Below are positions 46,621-55,572 of a stretch of DNA of 64,000 bases, in pieces. The translations under genes and the position numbers were made by a program. The DNA lies in the NCBI RefSeq assembly GCF_000948985.2, contig NZ_CP059734.1, forward strand, positions 248,001 through 312,000. The letters are read 5' to 3'. The notes beneath the pieces were generated by a model. That model had not been told where the DNA came from and ran no database searches. It worked only from the letters and a program-made list of their open reading frames with translations. The DNA comes from Thalassomonas viridans (GTDB taxonomy: Bacteria; Pseudomonadota; Gammaproteobacteria; Enterobacterales; Alteromonadaceae). Each line of letters starts with the position of its first letter. The first letter of the stretch is position 1.

Positions 46621-47127
46621 ATGCTAATAAATTTAATCATGCATCAATTAGAGACTATAGATTTCAAATCCTTGGCAAGACATGAAAAAAATGCGCAGAA
46701 GCGAATCCGGCTTTTGGCATTAGCGCACTTTAAAGAGGGCATGAATAGAACCGAGATATCGAAATTATTGAAGGTAAGCCGCACCAGCGTCAACAAATGG
46801 GTTGCAGGTTTCTTATCTCAGGGGATAGATGGATTATCCGCCAAGCCTCAACCGGGAAGGCCACCATTATTATCAGCTGCACAATTACAACAAATAGCTA
46901 AGTTAGTTGAGCAGGAAGCAAATAAGGACAGTGGTGGGCGTCTAAAAGGAAGTGATATCAATGAGTTTATCAAGCAGGAGTTTGGTGTCATATATGAGCC
47001 TTCTCATGTATATCGTTTGCTCAAGAAAATGGGCTTCTCCTGGATAACGAGTCGCTCTAAACACCCTAAACAATCAGACCAGGTACAGGAATCTTTTAAA
47101 AAACTTCCTGTTGTCAACGATCCTTAA
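46621..47127 (+). CDS. IS630 transposase, N-terminal part (OrfA)
   Basis: The protein has 168 residues. Helix-turn-helix domains are seen at MNRTEISKLLKVSRTSVNKWVAGF and in the winged-helix part FIKQEFGVIYEPSHVYRLLKKMGFSW, separated by the GLSAKPQPGRPPLLS linker. These bind the terminal repeats. The frame ends 17 bp into the DDE frame. A run TTTTAAAAAAC at 47094-47104 marks where the two frames could be joined by loss of one A or a +1 shift. Confidence 0.85.
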   Translation: MLINLIMHQLETIDFKSLARHEKNAQKRIRLLALAHFKEGMNRTEISKLLKVSRTSVNKWVAGFLSQGIDGLSAKPQPGRPPLLSAAQLQQIAKLVEQEANKDSGGRLKGSDINEFIKQEFGVIYEPSHVYRLLKKMGFSWITSRSKHPKQSDQVQESFKKLPVVNDP

Positions 47128-47674
47128 CGTTCCTGGGCACATCTCTCTGGATAAAGTTGATGTTTGGTTTCAAGACGAAGCACGATTCGGTCAACAAAAT
47201 ACAACAACTCGGCTATGGGCAAGGACAGGCACTCGACCTAGAGCTATAAAACAACAACAATTCGAATATGTGTACCTATTCGGTGCTGTATGTCCTGCCA
47301 CAGGCGCAACAGAGGCCGTGATAGCCCCTTGCGTAAACCAAGAAGTCATGAGCCACCATCTTGCTCAAATATCCCAAAGAACACCTCCGGGTCGTTATGC
47401 TGTAGTGCTCATGGATGGTGCCAGTTGGCATACCGCTAGCGTTGCAAACCAATTCGACAATCTCAATATACTGAAACTACCGCCGTACTCTCCAGAATTA
47501 AATCCTATAGAACAGGTATGGCAATGGTTACGGCAAAATGAATTGGCCAATCAATGTTTTGCTGGATATGAAGATATCGTTAACAAGCTGACATCAGCAT
47601 GGAATAACTTCATCAGAGATGAGCAAATGGTAAAAGGGATATGTAGTCGAGACTGGATTGAATTGAACAGTTAA
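47111..47674 (+). CDS. IS630 transposase, catalytic part (OrfB)
   Basis: The frame holds the DDE catalytic domain: Asp in VWFQDEARFGQ, Asp in VVLMDGASWH and Glu in LPPYSPELNPIEQVW. It opens at a TTG without ribosome site, so it is probably expressed only as a fusion with OrfA through frameshifting or transcriptional slippage at the A6 run. If neither happens, the transposase is inactive through a one-base indel. Confidence 0.85.
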   Translation: MSTILNVPGHISLDKVDVWFQDEARFGQQNTTTRLWARTGTRPRAIKQQQFEYVYLFGAVCPATGATEAVIAPCVNQEVMSHHLAQISQRTPPGRYAVVLMDGASWHTASVANQFDNLNILKLPPYSPELNPIEQVWQWLRQNELANQCFAGYEDIVNKLTSAWNNFIRDEQMVKGICSRDWIELNS

Positions 47675-47881
47675 TTATGCCGATTGGTATTATTTCCCGA
47701 CTATTGTGGAGCCGGTAGAGTTGGCAAAATATGTTTTTTCTTTTATTTGTCTCTGTTTTTATTGATAAATTACTGAGGGAAGCTTTTAATGAAGCGAAGG
47801 GGATTCTGGTAGTTTGTTTTGTTGCTTTTCGTTGTACAGTAACCCATACAGTGGCGTATAACTCAGCCTAAATTAAAAGCA

Positions 47882-47926
47882 GGACAGCCATCAATTGGCA
47901 CTAAATAAAGTTTTATCAGGCTGTCC
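47882..47926 (-). terminator. Possible terminator of the PEP-CTERM gene
   Basis: GGACAGCC and GGCTGTCC (8-bp stem, 29-nt loop) lie just past the stop codon at 47938. On the minus strand TGCTTTTAATTT follows. Confidence 0.5.
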
Positions 47927-47937
47927 GTGTTTGAGAC

Positions 47938-48690
47938 TTAATTAATACGTTTTTTCCGGCTATAAAGGCCTAACAGGGCTAATGCCAATAAACTTGCGCT
48001 TGCCGGTTCCGGAACTTCCCCGACAATAGTATTTGCGGTAGCGGATACCAGCTTAAAGTCCCCCGATACGGCATTAACATCAAATGACAAAATACCATCT
48101 GGGCTACTTGAATCAATCAGGCTCTTGGGGATTTCGGCTTCAAAAGAAAAGTGCCCGGTATATCCGGCGGTAGAGACAATGTGTCTTAACAAATAACCAT
48201 CTGGACAACTTGTTCCGCAGTCATCTCCAAGATATTGCCATTCGTGCCCGGGTCCATCATGTTCATGGACAACTTCATGACGATCCATATGGCTGGCATT
48301 TGCATTGCCTGACACTATATTCGCAATATTGATACCGGCGACTTCCATGATATCTTGGTAATAATAGTAAAGGCGCTCGTAATACTTAGGAAACCTTGAG
48401 TAGCCAAAACTATCGGAGCTATACTCGAATGTTCCAATAGTGCTATCCCACTCCCCATCCTCCCAGGGATCGTCATCATCAGCCAAATAGGTTTCATCGA
48501 CAAATGAAAAAGTCACTATCACACTGTCATAGACCTGTCCGCGTAAGTCAAACTGCCCGGAAACACTGTTATTGCTGCCACTTGAATTGAGGAAGTAATT
48601 ATCGGTCAGATTATCCTGGATTAAACTTGCGCTGGCCGTGCCGGTAAACAGCAGGGCAGACAGTAATGTGCAGAGTACTTTATTATTCAT
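47938..48690 (-). CDS. PEP-CTERM sorting domain protein
   Basis: The protein has 250 residues with a signal peptide (about 1-22, ending ASAS). The C-terminus is a classic PEP-CTERM signal: VPEPAS, a hydrophobic helix LLALALLGLY, then basic SRKKRIN. Proteins of this type are processed by exosortase and linked to exopolysaccharide or the surface. The middle (DDDDPWEDGEWD, acidic) is unique. AAGGAG precedes the start. Exosortase genes are not in the window. Confidence 0.88.
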   Translation of the reverse strand: MNNKVLCTLLSALLFTGTASASLIQDNLTDNYFLNSSGSNNSVSGQFDLRGQVYDSVIVTFSFVDETYLADDDDPWEDGEWDSTIGTFEYSSDSFGYSRFPKYYERLYYYYQDIMEVAGINIANIVSGNANASHMDRHEVVHEHDGPGHEWQYLGDDCGTSCPDGYLLRHIVSTAGYTGHFSFEAEIPKSLIDSSSPDGILSFDVNAVSGDFKLVSATANTIVGEVPEPASASLLALALLGLYSRKKRIN

Positions 48691-49428
48691 GATTTTCTCC
48701 TTAAAGTTGTAATTTGTTTGTAGTAAATACGTTAGGGCTAGATAATGAAATGCTGAATAATATCTAGAAAATCAATAGGTAAATTAATTCTCTCTTTCTG
48801 CTGGTCGAAAACTAACAGACCAATAAAAAATATACTTATAAACAAGGGATTATGTTCACTTGCCAAGCTTGCTATAAGTAAACTGTCTTTAATAACCTTC
48901 GTGATATCCCTATATTGCTTTAGATTTAATGTGTTCAATAAATGGTTATAGAAATGTATGGATATTTATAACTTTTCGTATGAAAGCGTTATAAATCTAT
49001 GTTGCGGGTATTACTATGATAATACTCGAATTTTTTATGGCACCCATAATTTCTACAGAATGAATTTAGCAGCAGTAGGGAGCTAAAAGTATTACGCTTT
49101 ATTACATGAAGGAGTTGCCAAGCCTGTCACTGCTCATATATTGGCTTAAAGTAACTTACCGGCCCATAGGTTAAAGTGAATGTCTGGTTCTTTATGTTTG
49201 CACGAATAAAGACTGTATCCGGCCCTTTTCTAACCACAGCAACAAAACTTATTTTAAAAATCTACTTTGTTGAATTGAACAATGAATTAGAGCATCACCT
49301 GATATCTTCAAAAGTGGAGTGTTATCCATGAATAGAATAGACTGGTGCCAGATCTTTTAGGGAAGAATATATTGCTTTGTATTCTTAAAAAGAATTCAGG
49401 CAAATAAAAATAATGAGGGTTGTTCTGA
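48691..49428. other. Intergenic region, no supported gene
   Basis: This is 738 bp of AT-rich sequence between divergent genes. A 66-codon minus-strand frame (48738-48938) begins with TTG and has no ribosome site, so I do not call it. No repeat or structured RNA was noticed. Confidence 0.4.
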
Positions 49429-50934
49429 ATGTCTGGATTTAAAGAATATCATCAGTACGATGGTTTGGGTTTGGCAGAATTGGTTCGTACTAAGCAGGTA
49501 ACCGCCAGGGAATTACTGACCGAGGCTATTCGGCGTGCCGAAATAGTCAATCCTAAAATAAATGCCATCAATAACTTCCTGTTCGAGCTTGCTCAGCAAT
49601 CCCTTAATCATCTGCCCGAGGGCATCTTTACGGGAGTCCCTTTCCTGCTGAAAGATTTATTCTCGGATGTGCAGGGAGTCATCACCAGCAACGGCTCTAA
49701 GGCCTATAACAATTATTTGCCGCCAAAAGACAGTGAACTGGTTAGCCGCTATAAAGCAAGCGGTGTTAATATTTTTGGTAAAACCAATACGCCGGAATTC
49801 GGTTTAATGGGCATCACCGAGCCTGAAGCATTTGGGCCGACACGTAATCCCTGGAACACGTCACTGACTTCCGGCGGCTCCAGCGGCGGCAGTGCTGCGG
49901 CTGTGGCGGCCCGGATTGTGCCGTTGGCTTCAGGAGGAGATGGTGGCGGCTCCATTAGAATACCGGCGGCTCACTGCGGCTTGTTTGGGTTAAAGCCGTC
50001 CCGTGGCCGTACACCTGATGTTGGTGGTGAACATTGGGACGGGGCGAGCTGCGAGCATGTGTTGTCGCTGTCGGTGCGTGACAGTGCCGCTATGCTTGAT
50101 CAGATACAGGGGCCGGGAATAGGGGCGCCATATGTTATTAAGCCGCCAGAGCTAAGTTATCTTGCCGTCTTAGATACTCCGTTAAAGCAACTCCGTATCG
50201 CTTTTACTACTCAAGCGCCTTATGGCGGCACTGTGGCTCTTGAATGCATACGGGCGGTAGAGCATAGCGCGGCATTACTTGCAGACTTAGGCCATCATGT
50301 AGAAGAAAAGACACCGGATTTTAACGGCGATATGCTGTTAAATAGCTATCTGACCATGTATTTTGGCCATACGGCAGCCGATATTGTTGACTTAAAGAGA
50401 CTGCTCGGGGCGGAAGCTGTAAAAGATCTCGAAGACAATACCCGTTTTCTTGCGCTTATGGGGCAGTGCCTTTCCGCCAGTGATTATGTCAGTGCTAAAC
50501 GGGACTGGTTTGCTATAAAACAGCAAATGGATCTGTTCCATCAAGACTACGATTTATTGATGACACCAACCACAGCATGCCCGCCGGTGGCGGTAGGCTC
50601 CCTGGCCATGAGCGGCATAAAAAAAATGCAAACCCGGTTAGCCGTAGCCGCAGGGGCCGGCATGGCTGGTTTGTGCAAAAAAGTGCTGCTGGATATCACA
50701 AAAGATGAAGCGCGCAAAAACCTGGATAAAACCCCTTTTACTCAGCTGGCCAATCTTACCGGACAGCCGGCTATGTCTGTGCCTCTTTATTGGAGTGAAG
50801 ATAACCTGCCTATAGGCATTCAGTTTGTCGCTCCCTACGGTGATGAAACCACCTTGTTTAAGTTGGCTGCGCAGTTGGAACAGGCGCAGCCGTGGCGTGC
50901 GAAAATGCCAGATATTGTCGGTTTATGTAGTTGA
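49429..50934 (+). CDS. Amidase signature family hydrolase
   Basis: The protein has 501 residues. The Ser-cisSer-Lys triad is visible: K75 in FLLKDLF, cis-Ser S151 in GGSSGGSAAA and nucleophile S175 in GGDGGGSIRIPA, spaced 24 residues as in fatty acid amide hydrolase. C-terminal FTQLANLTGQPAMSVPL is also typical. Likely a cytoplasmic amide hydrolase related to 6-aminohexanoate-cyclic-dimer hydrolase or FAAH-like enzymes; the substrate is unknown. GAGGG lies 9 nt before the ATG. Confidence 0.92.
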   Translation: MSGFKEYHQYDGLGLAELVRTKQVTARELLTEAIRRAEIVNPKINAINNFLFELAQQSLNHLPEGIFTGVPFLLKDLFSDVQGVITSNGSKAYNNYLPPKDSELVSRYKASGVNIFGKTNTPEFGLMGITEPEAFGPTRNPWNTSLTSGGSSGGSAAAVAARIVPLASGGDGGGSIRIPAAHCGLFGLKPSRGRTPDVGGEHWDGASCEHVLSLSVRDSAAMLDQIQGPGIGAPYVIKPPELSYLAVLDTPLKQLRIAFTTQAPYGGTVALECIRAVEHSAALLADLGHHVEEKTPDFNGDMLLNSYLTMYFGHTAADIVDLKRLLGAEAVKDLEDNTRFLALMGQCLSASDYVSAKRDWFAIKQQMDLFHQDYDLLMTPTTACPPVAVGSLAMSGIKKMQTRLAVAAGAGMAGLCKKVLLDITKDEARKNLDKTPFTQLANLTGQPAMSVPLYWSEDNLPIGIQFVAPYGDETTLFKLAAQLEQAQPWRAKMPDIVGLCS

Positions 50935-51047
50935 AGTAGCGGGTATAGTCTTTGTAACTTACCGGGTGAGTATATAGGATGGTTTATCATTTCTGATAAC
51001 TTTCTGGAAGTGATAACACTACTATTTACCATTGTTAAGGATGAACT

Positions 51048-51905
51048 ATGAGATTTAAACTTATTGTCGCCAGCTTACTTATTACATCGGCTACTTCTAT
51101 TGCTACACCTATTGACATAAGTAATCCAGGCTTGGATGCACAGCCTCTCTCTGATGGGGCTTTTATACATAATGTTCAGGGCTGGGCTGTCATTGATGGT
51201 TCTGCCGGTATTTACAATCCACCTGAGAGTGTGATCTTTGGCGAGGGAGGAAGCGGCTCGTACGGGAATACATTATTTTTAAATGGAGACTCTCTAGTAA
51301 CCCAAACGTTAAATACCAATTTAACCTCCGATACTGATTACAAGCTTATCTTTGAAGTGGGAGACAGGTTAGATCTTAGTTTTCCTAATTACATTGTGAG
51401 AATAAAAGCAGGTGGTAATACCATTTTTACTGCTATTAACCCTTTGATCCCCAATGGTGGGGATTTTTCATCGGTAACTTTGAATTTCAGTACCGGTACA
51501 ACAGTACCTACAGGCGTACCTATGGTCATTGAATTGGAAGTAAAAGGCAGTGGACAGGCTTTATTTGATAACTTTAGCTTAGATGCTCAAACTGGTACCG
51601 GTCATACATCAAACTCATTAGGTGATTGGAATCACCCATCACTAGGGGGAACTGTGTACAACGCCAATACTGTATATCAAGCACCAAGTGACGGGTTTAT
51701 CATTTTTACTAACGGGGGGACTTGTAAGAACCACAATTTTCATCTTCAGCTTGGAGATAATCCTTCCCCGGAAGCTATTGTGTCTCGTGTTCAGCATTAT
51801 GGTTCTATGATGTCGCCTGTTAAAGCTGGTCAATATTGGCACCTATTACATGTACCAAGCTCAGGAGCATGCTCATCGATCATAGGCTTTATTCCATTAA
51901 AATAG
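51048..51905 (+). CDS. Exported beta-sandwich protein (HpiC1-cyclase-like or carbohydrate-binding-like)
   Basis: The protein has 285 residues with a signal peptide (about 1-19). The first domain (about 22-185) runs SNPGLDAQPLSDGAF through LFDNFSLDAQ. It has the jellyroll pattern shared by HpiC1-type cyclases and CBM4/9-like domains, including NPGxDxxPLxDG. The C-terminal 100 residues (GDWNHPSLGGTVYNANTVYQAP) resemble phage-tail or lectin-like modules. No PEP-CTERM signal is present. AAGGA precedes the ATG. Confidence 0.6.
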   Translation: MRFKLIVASLLITSATSIATPIDISNPGLDAQPLSDGAFIHNVQGWAVIDGSAGIYNPPESVIFGEGGSGSYGNTLFLNGDSLVTQTLNTNLTSDTDYKLIFEVGDRLDLSFPNYIVRIKAGGNTIFTAINPLIPNGGDFSSVTLNFSTGTTVPTGVPMVIELEVKGSGQALFDNFSLDAQTGTGHTSNSLGDWNHPSLGGTVYNANTVYQAPSDGFIIFTNGGTCKNHNFHLQLGDNPSPEAIVSRVQHYGSMMSPVKAGQYWHLLHVPSSGACSSIIGFIPLK

Positions 51906-52241
51906 GAGCTTACCGGCTGTAACATTTAGTTTGTCGGCACGGGTGTGGTTTTTACTGCATGGAAAATTTCTGGTAAGTAATGCCCTGTGCCGATGGAGAT
52001 AAAATTAGTTAGAGTTATATCTCATCTTATCGTGACAGCGATTCAGTCTCAGGAAATAACGACATAGGCCAGTACAGTTTAGTACTGATTTGAACGGTCA
52101 AAATTTATAGCAAAAAAGCCCGTTTTTATTGATTTAACCAGCAAGTTAGTCTTTGCTTAATAGTGCTATCCAACCCAGAAAGGAGAGCACTCACTTCAAA
52201 ACTTCAAACCAAGCGCTGCATTAACAGCAGTAACCAAAGGC
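51906..52241. other. Intergenic region upstream of symE
   Basis: No gene was found in this stretch. It must contain the symE promoter. No clear LexA box (CTG-N10-CAG) was recognised; CTGCATTAACAGCAG near 52216 has 9 instead of 10 bases between CTG and CAG. Confidence 0.4.
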
Positions 52242-52312
52242 GCAACCCCCGAGTGTGGGGACACTCAGAGGTTGCTAACCACAACTAACTAACCAGGAGT
52301 AAGTTATGGCTG
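52240..52312 (-). ncRNA. symR: SymR-like antisense RNA opposing symE
   Basis: On the minus strand, TATGAT (52319-52324) with TTTGCC 16 bp upstream forms a promoter. The RNA would start near 52312, cover the symE start codon and ribosome site, and end at a hairpin. That hairpin pairs GCAACC/GGTTGC and GAGTGT/ACACTC around a symmetric 3x3 internal loop (52242-52275). The order (CATAACT, CTCC, GTG/GTTAGC, then a strong hairpin) resembles my recollection of E. coli SymR, a 77-nt RNA repressing symE translation. Confidence 0.6.
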
Positions 52313-52590
52313 AATGTCATCATACGTCAGAGCCAGGCTCGGCAAAAGTAAAATATCCCATTTATCGGCAACTTACCGTACAGGAGACCATCTGCGGGAC
52401 AGCAGCGAAAACCCGTGGCATAGGCATTAACTATGTGCCGGTTAAGCTTGAACCCTGCATTGTGCTGCGGGGAAAGTGGCTTAAGCTGGCTGGTTTTCCT
52501 ATCGGGCAGAAGGTCAGTATTGCGATAAATCAGGGAGCTATGGTCATCACGCCTAAACAAGCTGATGTTGTGATTGATAAGGACAACTAA
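52306..52590 (+). CDS. symE: SymE-family type I toxin
   Basis: The protein has 94 residues. The SymE domain is PCIVLRGKWLKLAGFPIGQKVSIAI, followed by GAMVITP (about 47-78), an AbrB-like fold. In E. coli SymE is an SOS-induced, toxic nucleoid-associated protein controlled by the antisense RNA SymR and Lon. AGGAG lies at normal spacing from the ATG and would be covered by the antisense RNA. Chromosome and plasmid copies of such modules can stabilise replicons. Confidence 0.85.
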   Translation: MAECHHTSEPGSAKVKYPIYRQLTVQETICGTAAKTRGIGINYVPVKLEPCIVLRGKWLKLAGFPIGQKVSIAINQGAMVITPKQADVVIDKDN

Positions 52591-52745
52591 GGACTGTTAG
52601 CAAATAAAGGAAAGCTAAGCAGCTGTGCTAAAAGGAAGCATAGCTGCTTATATGCTAGGTTATAAGCCGTAAGTTTCGGTATGGTCAGCTCCGCTAACGA
52701 ACAACACAGCCTTCCTAAAGTGAGATTTCAGTGAAACCTATATGC

Positions 52746-53186
52746 TTATTTAGCGACATCATGCCGATCAATGACTATGCTTGTTGCCAGCTTATCTCCC
52801 GATGAAAAGCTGAGAGGGCCGGAGTAACCGATTAAGTCTTCATTGCTTTTCTGATGCGGGTTTTTACTTTTACTGGCCTTGGCAACTATCACAACCTCTT
52901 CAGTATGCTTTAGGGTCAAATGCGGAAGTAAGTACATGCTTTCATCTAGCAGCACCTCGGTTGGCAGCTGGGATAATTTGCCTTTAAAGTTGGCCAGCGG
53001 CAGCCTGGTATTGGGCTTGGCAGCATAAACATAAAGCGTCCACAGCTCAGCATCAACCGGTGTTAGGTTTTGCGCCATTTTCACCTGCACTGCAATAGTC
53101 CTGTGACCTTTTTTGGCCTCGTCCGCCTGGGCTGAAAAGGTGCACAATGGCAATAATAGGCAGCATAGCGCCCATAATTTTTTCAT
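52746..53186 (-). CDS. Exported CcmI C-terminal-like domain protein
   Basis: The protein has 146 residues with a signal peptide (MKKLWALCCLLLPLCTFSAQA). The mature part matches the Ig-like C-terminal periplasmic domain of CcmI/CycH: VQVKMAQNLTPVDAELWTLYVYAAKP, then LPLANFKGKLSQLP, VLLDESMYL and EVVIVAKASKSKNP. CcmI normally presents apocytochrome c; here the domain stands alone. The gene begins 10 bp after the TonB receptor stop, so it is in the same Fur-controlled operon and may have a metal-uptake role (inference). Confidence 0.75.
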   Translation of the reverse strand: MKKLWALCCLLLPLCTFSAQADEAKKGHRTIAVQVKMAQNLTPVDAELWTLYVYAAKPNTRLPLANFKGKLSQLPTEVLLDESMYLLPHLTLKHTEEVVIVAKASKSKNPHQKSNEDLIGYSGPLSFSSGDKLATSIVIDRHDVAK

Positions 53187-53196
53187 ACAATAATCC

Positions 53197-55278
53197 TTAA
53201 AAATCTGTGCTGAATTTGAGCATAAAGGAACGGCCGGGGGCGAGCAACGATTCAGTGGCCGGAGTATAATCCTGATCAAAGATATTGCTTATTTCCATAT
53301 TAACCAGGTAGTTTTTTTGCTCGCCGAATGCAGAGCCCAGCGCCAGGTTAACCGTTTGCCAGCTGTCGTAGTGTTCGCTGGCGCCGTTTTCATAAGCCAG
53401 ATCGGCGCTGGATGCGGCCCTGACATAGGCATCGAAATAATATGAGCCTAATAACCTGCCTTCACTTTCATATTTAATGCCTAGCTTGCCGTAAAGGGAT
53501 GGCGTACCTGTGTCTCTGGTGCTAAAGCTGCCATAGGTTTCCCTGCGGGACAGCCAGGTGACATTGGCATAAGGGGTCAGCTGCTCGGTTGCGTTGAAAT
53601 TAGCGCTCAGCTCCAGGCCCTTTGTTTTTGCCTTATCGGCATTTACGAAAATCTTATCCTGCTCCGGGTTAGCACATTCAAGGCCGGTGCCGGCACAATC
53701 TTTGTTGGTAATATAATCATCGGCATCGGTATAAAACAGGGTGGCATCGACAAGCCAGTTGTCGGTAAATAACCGGTAGCCCAGTTCTATATTGTCTGAG
53801 GTTTCCGCTTTGAGCTTGGCGTTTGGATTGATAAAGCTGCCTGCCGCCGTAGCCCCGGTGGCGATTTGCAGCAGGGTCGGGTAGTGATAGCCCTGGCTAA
53901 AGACCAGGCGCATATTGTTCTGTTCATCAAAGCCATAGTTAGCCGCCAGGGAGGTGATAAAACGGGTGTCGTCATTTTTACCCGGCGACAGTCCTTGCTT
54001 GCTGGTTGCGTTGAGTTCGGCGTCTACCCGGTATTGGCGGCCGCCTGCGGTCAGGAGAAGCTTATCCGACCAACGCCATTCGTCCTGAAAATATAAGGCA
54101 TAGGTGGTTAATGTTGCTTCTTCTATGCTGAGGCTTTCTGTTGTTGTCGGCATGGCGGGTACACCCGGCATATTTCGTGTGGTTTGGGTGATGTTGCCGG
54201 TGGCCTTGTTCAAATCGTCTTTTACCACTTGTATGCCGGCAATGGCGTAATGGTCCTCATGCAGCTGAAAATCTAACTGGGCATTCATGCCTGAGGTTTC
54301 CAGTTCTTCCTGAATATCGGTATCTATCACATTATCGAGCGACATGCCCGGCGCTATCGGTACCGAAAGCTCCATGTGCTGGACAAAGTTGCGGTCGATT
54401 GTCTGGCGGTAGGCGTCGAAGTGAAATTGCTTAACGGTTTCGCCGTCGGGTTCATAGGTATAAAAAGCGGCGAACTTTTTGCGGTCGCGCTGCGGCATGT
54501 CCAGGGTAAAGTTCGGTATGCCGGTGGCTATTTCACTGTTTAAGTTGAATTTTTCGTAGTTTATGCCGAATAAATGTTCGTCCAGCTCCCTGGCCAGATA
54601 AAAGGATAAACTGTTATTGGCGAAGCTTGAATTTTCTATGTCGCCGTCGGGCGTGTCCCTGTCCTGGTGATCGTTATCTGAAATTGCAACGCGGTAGTCA
54701 AAGCCGCCAAGGTGTCCATATACGCTTGCCGCATACTGTTTCCCTTCGGTTGCCGAGTTATAACCTGCCGAGAAAGTTGTCTGAACTGCTTCCGTACCGC
54801 CTTTTTTGGTGATGATATTAATCACCCCGCCAAGCGCCTTGCCGCCGTATAAAACCGAACTGGTGCCGCGAATAACTTCAACACGTTCAACAAATGAGGT
54901 ATCGAGCAATAAGGGGGCGCCATAGGTGGAATGATCGGTTATTTCCTGGCCGTCCACCAAGATTGCAACCCTTAACGAGCTTTCACCACGCAAAGTAATG
55001 CGTTTCATGCCGGCTGTTGCCGCATCGGCGATCTGTACCCCGGGTATATCCCTTAACGCATCGGCTATTGAATCTGCGGAAGAGCGCTGAATGTCCCGGG
55101 CATCTACCGTTGAAATGGCTACCGGGCTTTCCATAAAGTACCGCTCGGTACGGGTAGCGGTAATGGTAAAATGTTCGTCAGGGATGGCCGCAACACCATT
55201 AGTTTCGGCTAATGAGTGCGGGGGAGGCAGCATTAGGGCACTGCCGATAAAGAGAGAAGTTGCGGACAATTTAAACAT
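53197..55278 (-). CDS. TonB-dependent outer-membrane receptor (siderophore/haem type)
   Basis: The protein has 693 residues. A signal peptide (about 1-24) precedes a TonB-box-like FTITATRTE segment. The plug domain has SADSIADALRDIPGVQI, ITLRGESSLRVAILVDGQEI and VIRGTSSVLYGGKALGGVINI. The C-terminal 22-strand barrel ends with YTPATESLLAPGRSFMLKFSTDF, with terminal Phe. It resembles CirA/FepA-type receptors. A Fur box lies about 35 bp upstream, so it should be induced by iron shortage. The ligand cannot be told. Confidence 0.92.
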   Translation of the reverse strand: MFKLSATSLFIGSALMLPPPHSLAETNGVAAIPDEHFTITATRTERYFMESPVAISTVDARDIQRSSADSIADALRDIPGVQIADAATAGMKRITLRGESSLRVAILVDGQEITDHSTYGAPLLLDTSFVERVEVIRGTSSVLYGGKALGGVINIITKKGGTEAVQTTFSAGYNSATEGKQYAASVYGHLGGFDYRVAISDNDHQDRDTPDGDIENSSFANNSLSFYLARELDEHLFGINYEKFNLNSEIATGIPNFTLDMPQRDRKKFAAFYTYEPDGETVKQFHFDAYRQTIDRNFVQHMELSVPIAPGMSLDNVIDTDIQEELETSGMNAQLDFQLHEDHYAIAGIQVVKDDLNKATGNITQTTRNMPGVPAMPTTTESLSIEEATLTTYALYFQDEWRWSDKLLLTAGGRQYRVDAELNATSKQGLSPGKNDDTRFITSLAANYGFDEQNNMRLVFSQGYHYPTLLQIATGATAAGSFINPNAKLKAETSDNIELGYRLFTDNWLVDATLFYTDADDYITNKDCAGTGLECANPEQDKIFVNADKAKTKGLELSANFNATEQLTPYANVTWLSRRETYGSFSTRDTGTPSLYGKLGIKYESEGRLLGSYYFDAYVRAASSADLAYENGASEHYDSWQTVNLALGSAFGEQKNYLVNMEISNIFDQDYTPATESLLAPGRSFMLKFSTDF

Positions 55279-55311
55279 GATCAGGCTCTAAGTTTGGAAT
55301 TTGTTTATATT

Positions 55312-55330
55312 GATGATAATGGTTATCATT
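55312..55330. promoter_or_regulatory. Fur box
   Basis: ATGATAA-TGG-TTATCAT is a near-perfect palindrome close to the 19-bp Fur consensus (GATAATGATAATCATTATC). It lies 34-52 bp upstream of the TonB receptor start. Confidence 0.8.
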
Positions 55331-55572
55331 TGCATCTTGTTTGATCTATATCATCTACTGGTATGTTTTAGGGTTGGTCTACTTGTTCTGATTAAATGGA
55401 AACTGCACCGAATGAAACCGCTGTGGCAAAAAAGAGCGGCAGCTGCTTGCATGTCCGGATAATGGTTTATAGTTACAAGGCAGCTTTAATATGATTTCAA
55501 AGGGACTACATCCCGGATTGTTTGAAATCACTTTTATGACAACTTGTTATGACAACAAAAGAGGACGTCGAC

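Larger units (their letters stand above)
46577..47690 (+). mobile_element. IS630-family insertion sequence
   Basis: Perfect 20-bp inverted matches AATAATACCAATCGGCATAA lie at 46573-46592 and, reversed, at 47675-47694. If TA at 46575-46576 and 47691-47692 are the target duplication usual for IS630, the element is about 1.1 kb. It carries two overlapping frames for the HTH and DDE parts of the transposase. It inserted about 280 bp after the rRNA terminator. Confidence 0.88.

Noticed and set aside
48738..48938. 66-residue minus-strand frame
   Set aside because: Starts with TTG, no ribosome site, no recognisable domain.
52210..52232. LexA box upstream of symE
   Set aside because: CTG and CAG are 9 bases apart instead of 10, and the centre does not match the consensus.
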